A stretch of 64,000 nt of DNA from Actinomyces respiraculi (GCF_014595995.2 NZ_CP063989.1:1240001-1304000); one strand, 5' to 3'; counted from the first letter of the stretch, positions 52,381 to 61,900 are shown. Numbers and translations: made by a program. Notes: a model not told the origin generated them from the letters alone.

Positions 52381-53600
52381 GAAACCCGTTCCGCAGGCAG
52401 ACGGCGTCAGATCCCGCGCGCCCCAGCGGCGTGGTCCGGGTGGACGCGCGCACCAAGAACCTGACCAAGAGGCTCCAGGCCGGTGACGTCGCCGTTATCG
52501 ACCACACCGACCTCGACCGTGTCGCCGCCGAGGCCCTGGTCGAGGCCGGGCCCGCCGCCGTCCTCAACGCTGCGCCCTCCGTCTCCGGCCGCTACCCCAA
52601 CCTCGGGCCCGGCATCGTCGTTGACGCAGGCATCCCCCTCGTTGACGACCTCGGCCCCGACGTCATGCGCCTGCGCGAGGGTCAGCGCGTCGTCATCGAC
52701 CTCAACGACGGCGAGTCCCGCGGCACCGTCCGCCTGCGCGGCTCTGACGAGGTCCTGGCCCAGGGCACCGTCCAGACCGCCGAGAGCGTCGCCGACGCCA
52801 TGGAGGCGGCCAAGGAGGGACTGGCCGTCCAGCTCGAGGCCTTCGCCGCCAACACCATGGAGTACATGCGCGGCGAGAGGGACCTGCTGCTCAACGGCGT
52901 CGGCATGCCGGACGTGCGCACCCCCATGAGCGGACGCCACGTCCTGGTCGTCGTGCGCGGCTACTCCTACAAGGAGGACCTGGCGGCCCTACGGCCTTAC
53001 ATCCGCGAGTACAAGCCCGTCATTATCGGCGTCGACGGCGGTGCGGACGCCGTCCTCGAGGCCGGCTTCACGCCCCACATGATCGTCGGCGACATGGACT
53101 CGGTCTCGGACAAGGCGCTGCGCTGCGGCGCCGAGGTCATCGTCCACGCCTACCGCGACGGACACGCCCCCGGGCTCACGCGCGTCGAGGAGCTGGGGGT
53201 GGAACACCTTGTCTTCGCCGCCACGGGCACGAGCGAGGACATCGCCATGCTCCTGGCCGACGCCGCCGGGGCCGAGCTCATCGTCGCCGTGGGCACGCAT
53301 GCGACCCTGCTGGAGTTCCTGGACAAGGGACGCGCGGGCATGTCCTCCACCTTCCTCACCCGGCTCAAGGTCGGCGGGCGCCTCATCGACGCCAAGGGCG
53401 TTTCGCGTCTGTACCGCACCCGCATCTCCGGCTGGCAGCTGCTGCTGCTGGCACTGTCCGGGCTTATCGCCCTCTTCGTCGCCCTCTCCTTCACGCCGGC
53501 CGGCCAGACCTTCCTCGGCCTGTCCGGTGCGGTGTGGGACGAGCTCCTGACCTTCCTCCGCTCGCTGATCGGCTTGGCGCCGGACAGCCCCTCCGTTTGA
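52377..53600 (+). CDS. steA: SteA-like cytokinetic ring protein
   Basis: A 407-residue protein of the SteA family, which with SteB controls cell separation in corynebacteria. The N-terminal half carries LQAGDVAVIDHTDLDRVAAEALV, then a thiamin-pyrophosphokinase-like region with VIIGVDGGADAVLEAGFTPHMIVGDMDS. One hydrophobic helix near 355-380 (WQLLLLALSGLIALFVAL) should anchor it. It overlaps recN by four bases and is followed by mctB, as in M. tuberculosis. Confidence 0.9.
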   Translation: MRNPFRRQTASDPARPSGVVRVDARTKNLTKRLQAGDVAVIDHTDLDRVAAEALVEAGPAAVLNAAPSVSGRYPNLGPGIVVDAGIPLVDDLGPDVMRLREGQRVVIDLNDGESRGTVRLRGSDEVLAQGTVQTAESVADAMEAAKEGLAVQLEAFAANTMEYMRGERDLLLNGVGMPDVRTPMSGRHVLVVVRGYSYKEDLAALRPYIREYKPVIIGVDGGADAVLEAGFTPHMIVGDMDSVSDKALRCGAEVIVHAYRDGHAPGLTRVEELGVEHLVFAATGTSEDIAMLLADAAGAELIVAVGTHATLLEFLDKGRAGMSSTFLTRLKVGGRLIDAKGVSRLYRTRISGWQLLLLALSGLIALFVALSFTPAGQTFLGLSGAVWDELLTFLRSLIGLAPDSPSV

Positions 53601-53644
53601 GCAGACGCTGCACGTACCCGAGGACCACGACAGGCACACAGATC

Positions 53645-54649
53645 ATGATCGACTTCCGCTACCACCTTGTCTCGCTCATCTCCGTCTTCCTCGCCCTCGC
53701 CGTCGGCGTTGTGCTCGGCGCGGGCCCGCTGCAGAACTCGCTCGGCACCGCGCTCAACGACCAGGTCACCTCCCTGCGTGAGGACCGCAACGAGACCCGG
53801 GCGCGGCTCGAGGCCACCATGAGCGCCGTCAACGAGCGCGACGAGTACATCCTGGCCGCCGCCGACGCCCTGCTGCCCGGCACCCTTGAGGGCCGCAAGA
53901 TCGCCCTCGTCATCCTGCCCGGGGCGCTGGGCGAGGACATCGACGCCGTCTCGGCCAGCCTCGAGCAGGCCGGCGCCACCGTCGTCGGCCGTGTGAGCCT
54001 CACCAGTGCCTGGGCGCAGGTCTCGCGGGCCACCTACCGCTCCACCTACTCCGGCTCCGTCGCCGGGTACCTGGACGGTGTGCCCGCCACCGCCGAGCCC
54101 AACGCCATCCTCGGGCGGGCCCTGGCCGCCTCCTTGACCAGGACCGACCAGAACGCCTCGACCCTTACCGGCATGCTCACCGCCTCCGCCCAGGGCGCGG
54201 ACCCGCTCATGACCGTTGACGCCGAGCTCACCGCTCCGGCGGACGGCGCCGTCGTCATCGGTCCTCGCGCGAGTCAGGCCACCGATGAGCAGGCCGGCGC
54301 CACCCCGACCGACGCCGAGGACTCCGCCGCGTGGACCCAGGCCCTGGTGGGTCTCGCCGCCGCGCCGACGCTCGTGCTGGGCTCCGCCGAGGCGGACACC
54401 GACCTCGTTGCGGCCCTGCGCACCGCGGCCTCACCCGTTGCCACCGTCGACTCCGTTGGCCAGGCCACTGCCACCGTGTCGGTGCCCCTGGCCATGGCCG
54501 AGGCTCTCACCGGGGGTCACGGACACTACGGCTTCGACGAGGGCGCGGACATGGTGATGCCCGCCGTTGCCACATCCGTCACTCCGGCAGCGGCCCAGGC
54601 CTCCACCGACCTGGGCCGGACGCGGCCCGCCGAGGGCGGTGAGGGCTGA
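53645..54649 (+). CDS. mctB: MctB-like copper transporter
   Basis: A 334-residue protein of the MctB/copper transporter family. MIDFRYHLVSLISVFLALAVGVVLGAG-type N-terminal helix, then a coiled-coil (residues 40-65) and a large extracytoplasmic part rich in Ala/Thr. In mycobacteria the pore limits copper in the cell. The gene starts 44 bases after steA. This Gram-positive has no outer membrane like a mycobacterium's, so the function may differ; SteB-like activity in cell separation is a possible alternative because SteB is the corynebacterial relative. Confidence 0.85.
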   Translation: MIDFRYHLVSLISVFLALAVGVVLGAGPLQNSLGTALNDQVTSLREDRNETRARLEATMSAVNERDEYILAAADALLPGTLEGRKIALVILPGALGEDIDAVSASLEQAGATVVGRVSLTSAWAQVSRATYRSTYSGSVAGYLDGVPATAEPNAILGRALAASLTRTDQNASTLTGMLTASAQGADPLMTVDAELTAPADGAVVIGPRASQATDEQAGATPTDAEDSAAWTQALVGLAAAPTLVLGSAEADTDLVAALRTAASPVATVDSVGQATATVSVPLAMAEALTGGHGHYGFDEGADMVMPAVATSVTPAAAQASTDLGRTRPAEGGEG

Positions 54650-54684
54650 CGCCGCGCCCGTAGGCACGGTCCTCGCCTGAGCCC

Positions 54685-55623
54685 ATGAGCACCCGAGCCA
54701 CAACGCTCCCCGGCCCTCACAGGCCGCTGGTCCCGGTCGCCCTCGCTGCCGCGACCGCAACCCTCCTGGGCAGCCGGGCCCTGCGCGGGACGCACTGGGC
54801 CCGTGCGCGCCTGGAGCGCACGAACTACCACGGCCGCACCGTGAGCCTGCGCGGCGGGCTCGGCGTCGCCCTCGGCTCGGTGTCCGCCCCCACCGCCGGG
54901 GCCGTGCTCGACGACGCCGCCCGTCCCGGCACGGCGCTGCCCGCGGTTGCGGGTGCTGTTGCCGCCTCGGCCGGCGCTCTGGCCGGGCTGGTGGACGACC
55001 TCGACGCCGGAGCCCACGACGGTGGCACTCCCGTCAAGGGTCTGCGCGGCCACCTGGGTGCCCTGCGCCGGGGCCGGGTGACCACAGGGGCGCTCAAGAT
55101 CGCCGTCATCGGAGGCGGGGCGGCCGCCGCCGGGAGCCTGCTGGCCGCATGGCGCCGCTTCGAGCGGGTTCCGACGGCGGCGCCCAGCGCGCCGGGTGCG
55201 GTGACGGACGCCGTCACCAGTGCCGTCGTCATCGCCTCCTGGGCCAACGTCCACAACCTCCTCGACCTGCGCCCGGGCCGCGCTCTCAAGGCAGCGGCCC
55301 TGCTGTCGGTGCCCCTGACCGTTGCCCCGGGACCCGGGGCGGCCGCCTGCCGGGCACTGGCCACGGGGGCGCTGGCCACCTCGGTGTCCGCCCTCCCCGA
55401 GGACCTGCGGGAGAGCACGATGCTGGGCGACGTGGGATCCAACGCTCTGGGCGCCCTCGTGGGCACCGCCCTGGCCGCTCACCCGGCCGCGGGACTGCGG
55501 GTGCTCGCCGCGGGCCTGGGCACCGGCCTTGTGCTCGCCAGCGAGAAGGTCTCCTTCAGCACGGTGATCGCCCGCACCCCCGTCCTCAACGCCCTCGACA
55601 CCCTGGGACGCCGTGCACGCTGA
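54685..55623 (+). CDS. WecA/TagO-like phospho-sugar transferase family protein
   Basis: A 312-residue protein with many helices. Residues typical of polyprenyl-phosphate sugar-1-phosphate transferases are visible: RTNYHGRTVSLRGG after the first helix, the Asp-Asp pair in GLVDDLD, the NVHNLLDLRPGRALK segment (N-x-x-N-x-x-D) and MLGDVGSNALG. The usual HAH-type motif of true enzymes is not obvious, so activity is uncertain. It lies between mctB and murJ and overlaps murJ by 11 bases. It may start an envelope glycan on a lipid carrier. Confidence 0.7.
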   Translation: MSTRATTLPGPHRPLVPVALAAATATLLGSRALRGTHWARARLERTNYHGRTVSLRGGLGVALGSVSAPTAGAVLDDAARPGTALPAVAGAVAASAGALAGLVDDLDAGAHDGGTPVKGLRGHLGALRRGRVTTGALKIAVIGGGAAAAGSLLAAWRRFERVPTAAPSAPGAVTDAVTSAVVIASWANVHNLLDLRPGRALKAAALLSVPLTVAPGPGAAACRALATGALATSVSALPEDLRESTMLGDVGSNALGALVGTALAAHPAAGLRVLAAGLGTGLVLASEKVSFSTVIARTPVLNALDTLGRRAR

Positions 55624-57271
55624 GACCGGCCCGGCGTCGGCCGCCTCCGGGCCAGACCGCAGGGCGGGCAGAGGCCTCGTCGGCGCCGCGGGTGGCGTCG
55701 CCGGCCTCACCCTCGCCTCGCGGGCCCTGGGTTTCCTGCGCTGGGTCGTGCAGGCCTCCACGGTCGGCGCCGGCACCGTCGCCGGCGCCTACGCCACCGC
55801 CAACCAGGTCCCCAACGTGCTCTACGAGGTCGTCGTCGGCGGCGCCCTGGCGGCCACGATCGTCCCCCTGCTGGCGGCGGGAATCCACCGGGGCGAGACC
55901 GAGCGGACGAGCCGCACCGTCAACAGCCTGCTCGGCCTCGTGCTCGTGGTCCTCGTCCCCCTGAGCCTCCTGCTCGCCGTGGCCGCAGACCCTGTGGCGA
56001 GCCTCTTCCCCGTCTCCGCCGGCACCGACCCCGAGGTCCAGCGCAGGCTCGTCGCCGCCTTCCTGCGCATGTTTGCACTCCAAGTGCCCCTCTACGGCGT
56101 CGGCGTCGTCCTGACCGGGGCGCTGCAGGCCCACGGGTGCTTCACCTGGCCCGCGCTCACCCCCATCGCCTCCAGCCTCGTCGTCATGGCCGCCTACGGC
56201 GCCTACGGGGTGATGACAACAGGGCAGGACAGCGCCGGGGTTGCCGCCCTGCACATGCTTGGCTGGGGCACCACCGCCGGGGTCGCTGCCCTGAGCCTGC
56301 CGCTGCTGTGGCCCGCTCGCAGGCTGGGTCTGACCCTGCGGCCCAGCCTGCGTCTGGAGACGGGGGTCCTGCGGCGGATCCTGCAGCTGGGGGGCGCGGG
56401 CCTGGTCACGCTCCTGACGCAGCAGCTGAGCGTCCTCGTCGTCCTGGCTCTGGCGCGTGCCGGTGGCGAGGCGGGCACGGTCGCCGTCTACCAGTACACC
56501 CAGGCCGTCTACCTCCTGCCCCACGCCGTGCTCGTCGTCCCCGTCGCCACCGTCCTGTACCCACGCCTGTCCGCTGCCTTGGGCGGCACCGGGGCGGCCT
56601 CCGCTACGGCACGGTCACTGGCCGGCGCCTCCACCGCGCTGGTGGTCGCGGTGTCCACCGCGGGTGCGGGCGCGCTGCTGGCCGTCAGCCCCGCCGCCGA
56701 GCGGTTCTTCGGCCTGCTCACCGACGTCAACGGCATGTCCGGAGCGCTGGCGGCCCTCGCCCCGGCCCTGGTCGGCTACGCGCTCATCCACCAGGTCACC
56801 CGCGTCCTGTTCGCAGCGGACCGTGCCCGGGGCGCAGCCCTCGCAGCGAGCGCGGGGTGGCTGGCCGTCACCGGAGTCTCGGTACTCGCCGTCCGCCTGG
56901 CGGCACCCGACGGCGGTGACGGCGCCGCCACCCTCCTGGCCCTGTCGATCGCTCTGAGCGTCGGCATGTGCATGGCGGGGGCCGCGCTGCTCGGCGCATT
57001 GGCCCACGCCCTGAGCCCCGCCGTCCTGCGGCCCGTGCTCAGGGCCTTGGCCCTCTCGCTGCCCGTTGCCGCTGCCGGTGGCCTGGCCTGCCGCATACTC
57101 GTGGACAGGACGCAGAGCACCGCCTGGGCACTCGTCCTCGCGCTGCTCGCAGCGACCCTCGTCGCCACGACGACGCTCGGTGCCGTCGTCGCCGTGGACC
57201 GGAACCTGCTGCCGGTGCTGCGGGCGCACGGCTCCCATCCCCTGACGACACTGAGCCAGGAGAACGGATGA
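55613..57271 (+). CDS. murJ: MurJ/MviN-type lipid flippase
   Basis: A 552-residue polytopic membrane protein with about 14 helices. SRALGFLRWVVQA and NQVPNVLYEVVVGGALAATIVPLL are the classic MurJ N-terminal blocks. It should flip lipid II, or another lipid-linked sugar, across the membrane. It lacks the long cytoplasmic domain of mycobacterial MurJ. GTG 55613 lies inside the previous gene; the TGA overlaps the glycosyltransferase start. Confidence 0.87.
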   Translation: MHAETGPASAASGPDRRAGRGLVGAAGGVAGLTLASRALGFLRWVVQASTVGAGTVAGAYATANQVPNVLYEVVVGGALAATIVPLLAAGIHRGETERTSRTVNSLLGLVLVVLVPLSLLLAVAADPVASLFPVSAGTDPEVQRRLVAAFLRMFALQVPLYGVGVVLTGALQAHGCFTWPALTPIASSLVVMAAYGAYGVMTTGQDSAGVAALHMLGWGTTAGVAALSLPLLWPARRLGLTLRPSLRLETGVLRRILQLGGAGLVTLLTQQLSVLVVLALARAGGEAGTVAVYQYTQAVYLLPHAVLVVPVATVLYPRLSAALGGTGAASATARSLAGASTALVVAVSTAGAGALLAVSPAAERFFGLLTDVNGMSGALAALAPALVGYALIHQVTRVLFAADRARGAALAASAGWLAVTGVSVLAVRLAAPDGGDGAATLLALSIALSVGMCMAGAALLGALAHALSPAVLRPVLRALALSLPVAAAGGLACRILVDRTQSTAWALVLALLAATLVATTTLGAVVAVDRNLLPVLRAHGSHPLTTLSQENG

Positions 57272-58479
57272 GCAACACCGTCCATGACACGCCTGCCGAG
57301 CAGCTGCGGGTGCTGGAGCTGGCCGGCTCCGCCGCCGGGGGTGTGCGCACCCACCTGGCGGAGTGCGCCCGTCTGCTGAGCGAGGGCGGGCACGACGTCC
57401 TCGTCGCCGCCCCGACGGCGGTGACCACCGGCGTGGACCTGGGCGGAGCGCGCTCACGGGAGCTCAGGCTCGGACCACGGCCCGGGCCCGGGGATGCCGC
57501 CCTCATCAGCCGCATCGCCTACCTCGCGCGGCACGCCGACGCCGTCCACGCCCACGGCCTGCGTGCCGGTGCCCTGGCGGCCCTCGCCCTGGGACCTCGC
57601 CGTCGCCGTCGCCTTGTCGTCACCCTGCACAACCGGCCCGTCGGGGGACGGCTCACCACCGCTATCGGGGAGCGCTTGGAGGCGCTGGTGGCCGCTCGGG
57701 CCGACGTCGTGCTCGCCGTCAGCCCCGACCTTGCCGAGAGCGTGCGTGGGCGGGGCGCGCGGGAGGTGGAGATCGCGATCATCCCCGCCCCTGACCGACG
57801 TCGTGAGGCTGGGGCGCCCGCTGCCTCCTCCATCGAGTCCGCCTGGCACGGCGCCCGTCTCAAGGTTCTCACCGTGGCTCGGCTCGCACCCCAGAAGGGG
57901 CTCGACACGCTCCTGGACGCCGCGGCCCTGCTCGCCCAGCGCCTTCCCGCCTCCCTGGGCCGGCTCGTGTGGTCTGTGGCGGGCGCGGGCCCCCTCGAGC
58001 CTGCCCTGGCCGGGCGGATCGCCGCAGAAGGACTGCCCGTGCTCCTGCTCGGGCGCCGCGAGGATGTCGCCGTGCTCATGTCGGCGGCGGATGTCGTTGT
58101 GCAGACCAGCCAGTGGGAGGGCCAGCCCCTCACCATCCAGGAGGCGTTGCGCGCGGGGGCCGCCGTCGTCGCCACCGACGTCGGAGGCACGGCACTGACT
58201 GCGGGTGGGGGAGCGGTGCTCGTCGAGCCCGACGCCGAGGCTGTGGCCGAGGCCATCAGCCACCTTCTGACCGACGCCGAGGCCCTGGCCCAGGCGCGCC
58301 AGGCCGCTCGCAGGGCCGCGGCCTCGTTGCCCGGTGAGCAGGCGCTTGCCGCCCAGCTCGAAGGGGTCCTGCGGGGCGCTGGGGCGCGTCCGCGGGATCG
58401 TAGACTCGGCGCCGGGCGTGCGACCGACGAGTCTGCAGCGCCCCAGCATGAGGCGCCCGGGGCCGAGGAGGACGTATGA
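57268..58479 (+). CDS. Glycosyltransferase family 4 protein
   Basis: A 403-residue retaining GT-B glycosyltransferase. The N-terminal GGVRTHLAECARLLSEGGHDV and the C-terminal donor site LTVARLAPQKGLDTLLDA and TSQWEGQPLTIQEALRAGAAVVATDVGG (with the E-x7-E pair) are clear. The acceptor is unknown. It sits after the WecA-like protein and MurJ, so it may act on a lipid-linked envelope glycan. The last ~30 residues are disordered. Overlaps both neighbours by four bases. Confidence 0.85.
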   Translation: MSNTVHDTPAEQLRVLELAGSAAGGVRTHLAECARLLSEGGHDVLVAAPTAVTTGVDLGGARSRELRLGPRPGPGDAALISRIAYLARHADAVHAHGLRAGALAALALGPRRRRRLVVTLHNRPVGGRLTTAIGERLEALVAARADVVLAVSPDLAESVRGRGAREVEIAIIPAPDRRREAGAPAASSIESAWHGARLKVLTVARLAPQKGLDTLLDAAALLAQRLPASLGRLVWSVAGAGPLEPALAGRIAAEGLPVLLLGRREDVAVLMSAADVVVQTSQWEGQPLTIQEALRAGAAVVATDVGGTALTAGGGAVLVEPDAEAVAEAISHLLTDAEALAQARQAARRAAASLPGEQALAAQLEGVLRGAGARPRDRRLGAGRATDESAAPQHEAPGAEEDV

Positions 58480-59159
58480 GCGGGTACCCGACCGGCGTCG
58501 CCGGGCAGCTGGCCGATGGGCGCGAGGCGCGTCCGGTGTCCGAGACCGTGAGGCAGTGGAGTGGGCCGATCTGCGCGGTTGACGATGAGCTCGTGCACCT
58601 GGCCCCCGATCAGGCGCCCGTGCGGCGCCAGACGGTCCTGCACCATGACGCTGTCACGATCGTCGCTCTGCGCGAGAAGGAGGAGTCCTCCCAGGAGGAC
58701 GGCGCGGCCGAGATCCTCATGGTGCGCCAGTACCGCCACCCGGTGCGCGCGCAGCTGTGGGAGATCCCCGCCGGGCTGCTCGACGTCGAGGGGGAGGAGC
58801 CGGTGGCGGCTGCCCGGCGCGAGCTGGCGGAGGAGACCGACCACGAGGCGCAGCACTGGCAGGTGCTCGCCGACTACTACGCCTCCCCGGGCTTCACCAC
58901 CGAGGGCATCCGGTGCTTCCTGGCCCGCGGCTTGAGCATCCTGCCGCCTGAGCGGCGCACCCGGCGTGAGGGGGAGGAGGCCGAGTTCGTGCCCACATGG
59001 TTCCGTCTGAATGACGTGGTCGAGGCCGTGCTCAGCGGGAGCCTGCACAACCCGGCGACCGTGGTCGGGGTCCTCGCGGCGGACCGTGCGCGGGCCCGGG
59101 GGTGGCGGGGACTGCGTGAGAGCGGTGCGCCCTGGCTGCGCAGCCCCAGGAGCCTGTGA
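58476..59159 (+). CDS. NUDIX hydrolase, probable ADP-ribose pyrophosphatase
   Basis: A 227-residue hydrolase. The Nudix box spans about 100-122 (GLLDVEGEEPVAAARRELAEE), with REL-x-EE intact; the final Gly is replaced by Asp-His. VRQYRHPVRAQLWEIPAG before the box and ADYYASPGFTTEGI after it match ADP-ribose pyrophosphatases such as Rv1700 of M. tuberculosis, which holds the same relative position after recN-steA-mctB. It is the last gene of the coupled string. Confidence 0.87.
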   Translation: MSGYPTGVAGQLADGREARPVSETVRQWSGPICAVDDELVHLAPDQAPVRRQTVLHHDAVTIVALREKEESSQEDGAAEILMVRQYRHPVRAQLWEIPAGLLDVEGEEPVAAARRELAEETDHEAQHWQVLADYYASPGFTTEGIRCFLARGLSILPPERRTRREGEEAEFVPTWFRLNDVVEAVLSGSLHNPATVVGVLAADRARARGWRGLRESGAPWLRSPRSL

Positions 59160-59210
59160 GGCTCTCGCTCAGTCGGCGGTGTGCTTCACCATGGCTGACA
59201 GAGCGAAGTA

Positions 59211-59258
59211 GTTAACAGACGTTAAACGATTGACGTCGGTGTTGTCCCCAACCACACT
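59211..59258 (+). promoter_or_regulatory. Promoter of the LacI-type regulator with a likely operator
   Basis: GTTAACAGACGTTAAAC (59211-59227) contains inverted TTAAC/GTTAA arms, as in LacI-family operators. It lies directly before -35 TTGACG (59230-59235), a 17-bp spacer and -10 CACACT (59253-59258). Autorepression by the encoded regulator is the simplest reading. Confidence 0.55.
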
Positions 59259-59312
59259 GAAGGTGTCCAGCCGCACAGCAGCTCTGTCACAACGATGTGG
59301 GAGGAGACGACG

Positions 59313-60317
59313 GTGACCAACCTGGCACAGGTAGCGCAGCACGCAGGCGTGTCCATCGCCACCGCCTCCCTGGTCCTGTCGGGAAAGGACTCGGGCAGGG
59401 TCTCGCGCCCCACCGCCCAGCGCGTGACCGAGGCCGCCGCCGAACTTGGCTACGTCCGCAACGCCCTCGCAGCGGGGATGCGCAGCGGACGTACCGCTTC
59501 CATCGGCGTCGTCGCCGAGGACGTCCTGTCCACCCCCTACGCCGTCGAGATGATCAAGGCGATCCTCACCGCCTCAGCGGAGCACGGATGGTCCGTCCTG
59601 CTCACCGACGCGGGCCACGACTCGCGTCAGGCGAGGAAGGCCGTCGAGGAGATGCTCTCGCGCAAGGTGGATCGCATCATCCGGGCCGCGATGTACCACC
59701 GCCGGGTCGATGTGCCCCCGGACCTGGATGACGTCGTCGTCCTCAACGGCTACGCCAACCGGTCGGGAGTGCCGTCAGTCGTGCCCGACGAGTCCCGAGC
59801 CGCGCGTGAGGCCACCGAGCACCTCATCGGCCTCGGACACACCCGCATCGCCCACATCACCGACACCTCGGGGGCCGTCGCCGTCGGCCTGCGCCTTCGC
59901 GGCTATCGACAGGCGCTGGCCGCCCACGCGATCCGCTACGACGAGACCCTCGTCATCTACGGCGGCAACAGTCCCGAGCAGACCGATGTCTCCGCACGCA
60001 GGCTGCTGGCCCTGAACCCTCGCCCCACCGCGGTCTTCTGCTACAACGACGGCATGGCCGCGGGGGTCTACCGCCAGGCGCACCGCGCCGGCATCCAGAT
60101 CCCCCGGGACCTGTCCGTCGTCGGCTTCGACGACCTCACCCTCATCTCGACCAACCTCGACCCGGGCCTGACCACGATGAGGCTGCCCCACTACGAGATG
60201 GCGGACTGGCTCACCAAAGCCATCATCACCTCGGGCCCCGGCTCCCTGCACGCCGGCATCACACGGGTCCCATGCCGCCTGGTCAGACGCGCCTCGACCG
60301 CGCCGCCCCCGGGCTAG
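59313..60317 (+). CDS. LacI-family transcriptional regulator
   Basis: A 334-residue regulator. The N-terminal helix-turn-helix VAQHAGVSIATASLVLSG (8-25) and hinge RVTEAAAELGYVRNALA are typical; note SLVLSG where many relatives have SRVLNG. The periplasmic-binding-like domain has IGVVAEDVLSTPYAVEMI, AVFCYNDGMAAGV and VVGFDDLTL. GTG 59313 is chosen because GGAGGA (59300-59305) lies 7 bases upstream; the ATG at 59295 precedes that site. It should control the sugar importer encoded next. Confidence 0.92.
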   Translation: MTNLAQVAQHAGVSIATASLVLSGKDSGRVSRPTAQRVTEAAAELGYVRNALAAGMRSGRTASIGVVAEDVLSTPYAVEMIKAILTASAEHGWSVLLTDAGHDSRQARKAVEEMLSRKVDRIIRAAMYHRRVDVPPDLDDVVVLNGYANRSGVPSVVPDESRAAREATEHLIGLGHTRIAHITDTSGAVAVGLRLRGYRQALAAHAIRYDETLVIYGGNSPEQTDVSARRLLALNPRPTAVFCYNDGMAAGVYRQAHRAGIQIPRDLSVVGFDDLTLISTNLDPGLTTMRLPHYEMADWLTKAIITSGPGSLHAGITRVPCRLVRRASTAPPPG

Positions 60318-60538
60318 ACCCGCCGCTTCTCACAAGCGCCTCCCACCAACCCACACGCGACCCGACCGGCTGCCCCCAACGGCTCGGCGGTCATTGACGC
60401 CCTTGTGACGCCCTTTTGATGCCCAGTTCACGCCCAGTTCACGCCCTGCAGACGCCCCAGACCTCCGTCCCAGCAGGGACGGAACCCGCCATGCCCGGGC
60501 CCCCATGGTCCGGCGCACGACACATCAAGGAGTACCCC
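60318..60538 (+). promoter_or_regulatory. Control region of the sugar ABC importer, with short repeats
   Basis: About 220 bases. GACGCCC-type units recur (60396-60460), including an exact 11-bp direct repeat GCCCAGTTCAC at 60421-60431 and 60432-60442. CATTGAC and TTTTGAT stretches could serve as -35/-10 elements but no single promoter stands out. The ribosome site AAGGAG lies 8 bases before ATG 60539. Confidence 0.4.
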
Positions 60539-61837
60539 ATGCTCATCAACCGACGCACCTTCATCGGCATCAGCGCCGGCGCCGCCGTCGCCGCCACGCT
60601 CGCCGCCTGCTCCTCACAGGCCGGGTCCGGCTCCGGTGGCTCCAGCAGCGGCGGCATCACGCTGTGGACCCACAACGGAGGCAACACCGAGGAGCTCGGG
60701 GTCGTCAAGGAGGCGGTCGACGCCTTCAACCAGGCGAACCCCGACACCCCCGTCACGCTCAAGGACTTCCCCCAGGAGTCGTACAACGACGCCATCGCCG
60801 CCGCGGCCGTCAGTGGAGACCTGCCCGACATCCTTGACCTCGACGGCCCGATCATGCCCAACTGGGCCTGGGCCGGCTACCTCGCGCCACTGAACATCTC
60901 TGCGGAGCTGGAGAACGCGATCATCGACTCCGCCAAGGGCTACTGGAACGACACGCTCTACTCCGTCGGCCCCTACGACACCTCCCTGTGCTTTCTCGGA
61001 CGCAAGTCGGCCTTCGACGCCGCTGGGATCCCGATCCCCACGATTGACAAGCCGTGGACGGGTCAGGAGTTCGACGACGCCCTGGCCAAGCTCAGTGCCC
61101 TGGAGGAGTACGACGTCGCCATCGACTTCTCCAACGCCGACGGCGCCGAGTGGTGGCCCTACGGCTACGCCCCGATGCTTCAGTCCTTCGGCGGGGACCT
61201 CATCGACCGGGAGACCTTCGCCACGGCCGACGGGTTCCTCAACAACGACAAGGCGATCGCCTGGGGCACATGGTTCCAGTCCTGCTTCGCCAAGGGCTAT
61301 GCCTCCCAGACCCCCAGCACCGACGGCCAGGACTTCCTGCAGGGACGGGTGCCGCTCTACTACGCCGGCGGCTGGAAGGTCCTGCAGTCCCAGGAGGCGT
61401 TCGGCCAGGACGAGGTCCTCATTCTGCCGCCCGTGGACTTCGGCGAGGGAGCGCACGTCGGCGGTGGCTCGTGGCAGTGGGGCGTGTCCTCAACCTCCTC
61501 CAACCCCGAGGCCGCCAACAAGTTCATCGAGCTCCTCATGCAGGACGAGTACCTCGTGAAGTACTCCAACGCCATCGGCAACTTCCCCTCGGTCGAGTCC
61601 GCCACGCCCAAGACCAATTACTACGGCGAGGGCAAGCCGCTCGAGAAGGTCTACGAGATCGGTAAGCAGTACGCCCTGCTGCGCCCGGCAACCCCCGGAT
61701 ACAAGGTGATCTCCTCGATCTTCGACAAGGCGGCGCGCGACATCGTCTCGGGGGCGGACGTCAAGACCACCCTCGACCAGGCGGTCAAGGACATCGACGC
61801 CGACATCGTCTCCAACAACGGCTACAAGGCGCCCTGA
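60539..61837 (+). CDS. Carbohydrate ABC transporter substrate-binding lipoprotein
   Basis: A 432-residue extracellular binding protein of the family 1 (maltose-binding-like) group. The N-terminus NRRTFIGISAGAAVAA ends in lipobox LAAC with Cys24 as anchor, then a Gly/Ser linker. The fold is recognised from ITLWTHNGGN, PDILDLDGPIMPNWA and GRVPLYYAGGWKV. Aromatic residues (WTHN, NWAW, EWWPYG, GSWQWG) would stack on the sugar. It is the first gene of the importer; a hairpin follows, then the permeases. Confidence 0.9.
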   Translation: MLINRRTFIGISAGAAVAATLAACSSQAGSGSGGSSSGGITLWTHNGGNTEELGVVKEAVDAFNQANPDTPVTLKDFPQESYNDAIAAAAVSGDLPDILDLDGPIMPNWAWAGYLAPLNISAELENAIIDSAKGYWNDTLYSVGPYDTSLCFLGRKSAFDAAGIPIPTIDKPWTGQEFDDALAKLSALEEYDVAIDFSNADGAEWWPYGYAPMLQSFGGDLIDRETFATADGFLNNDKAIAWGTWFQSCFAKGYASQTPSTDGQDFLQGRVPLYYAGGWKVLQSQEAFGQDEVLILPPVDFGEGAHVGGGSWQWGVSSTSSNPEAANKFIELLMQDEYLVKYSNAIGNFPSVESATPKTNYYGEGKPLEKVYEIGKQYALLRPATPGYKVISSIFDKAARDIVSGADVKTTLDQAVKDIDADIVSNNGYKAP

Positions 61838-61870
61838 GCCTGAGGCCCCCGCCCGTCCACATGCTCAATC

Positions 61871-61900
61871 CGTCGGCAGACGCCACGGCGTCCGCCGACG
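61871..61900 (+). terminator. Intra-operon hairpin between sugar-binding protein and permease genes
   Basis: CGTCGGC/GCCGACG and GACGCC/GGCGTC stack to 13 bp with one A/C mismatch and a 2-base loop (61871-61900), ending just before the ribosome site GGAAGGG of the permease. Same position as the hairpin at 18291 in the other ABC operon. Confidence 0.6.
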
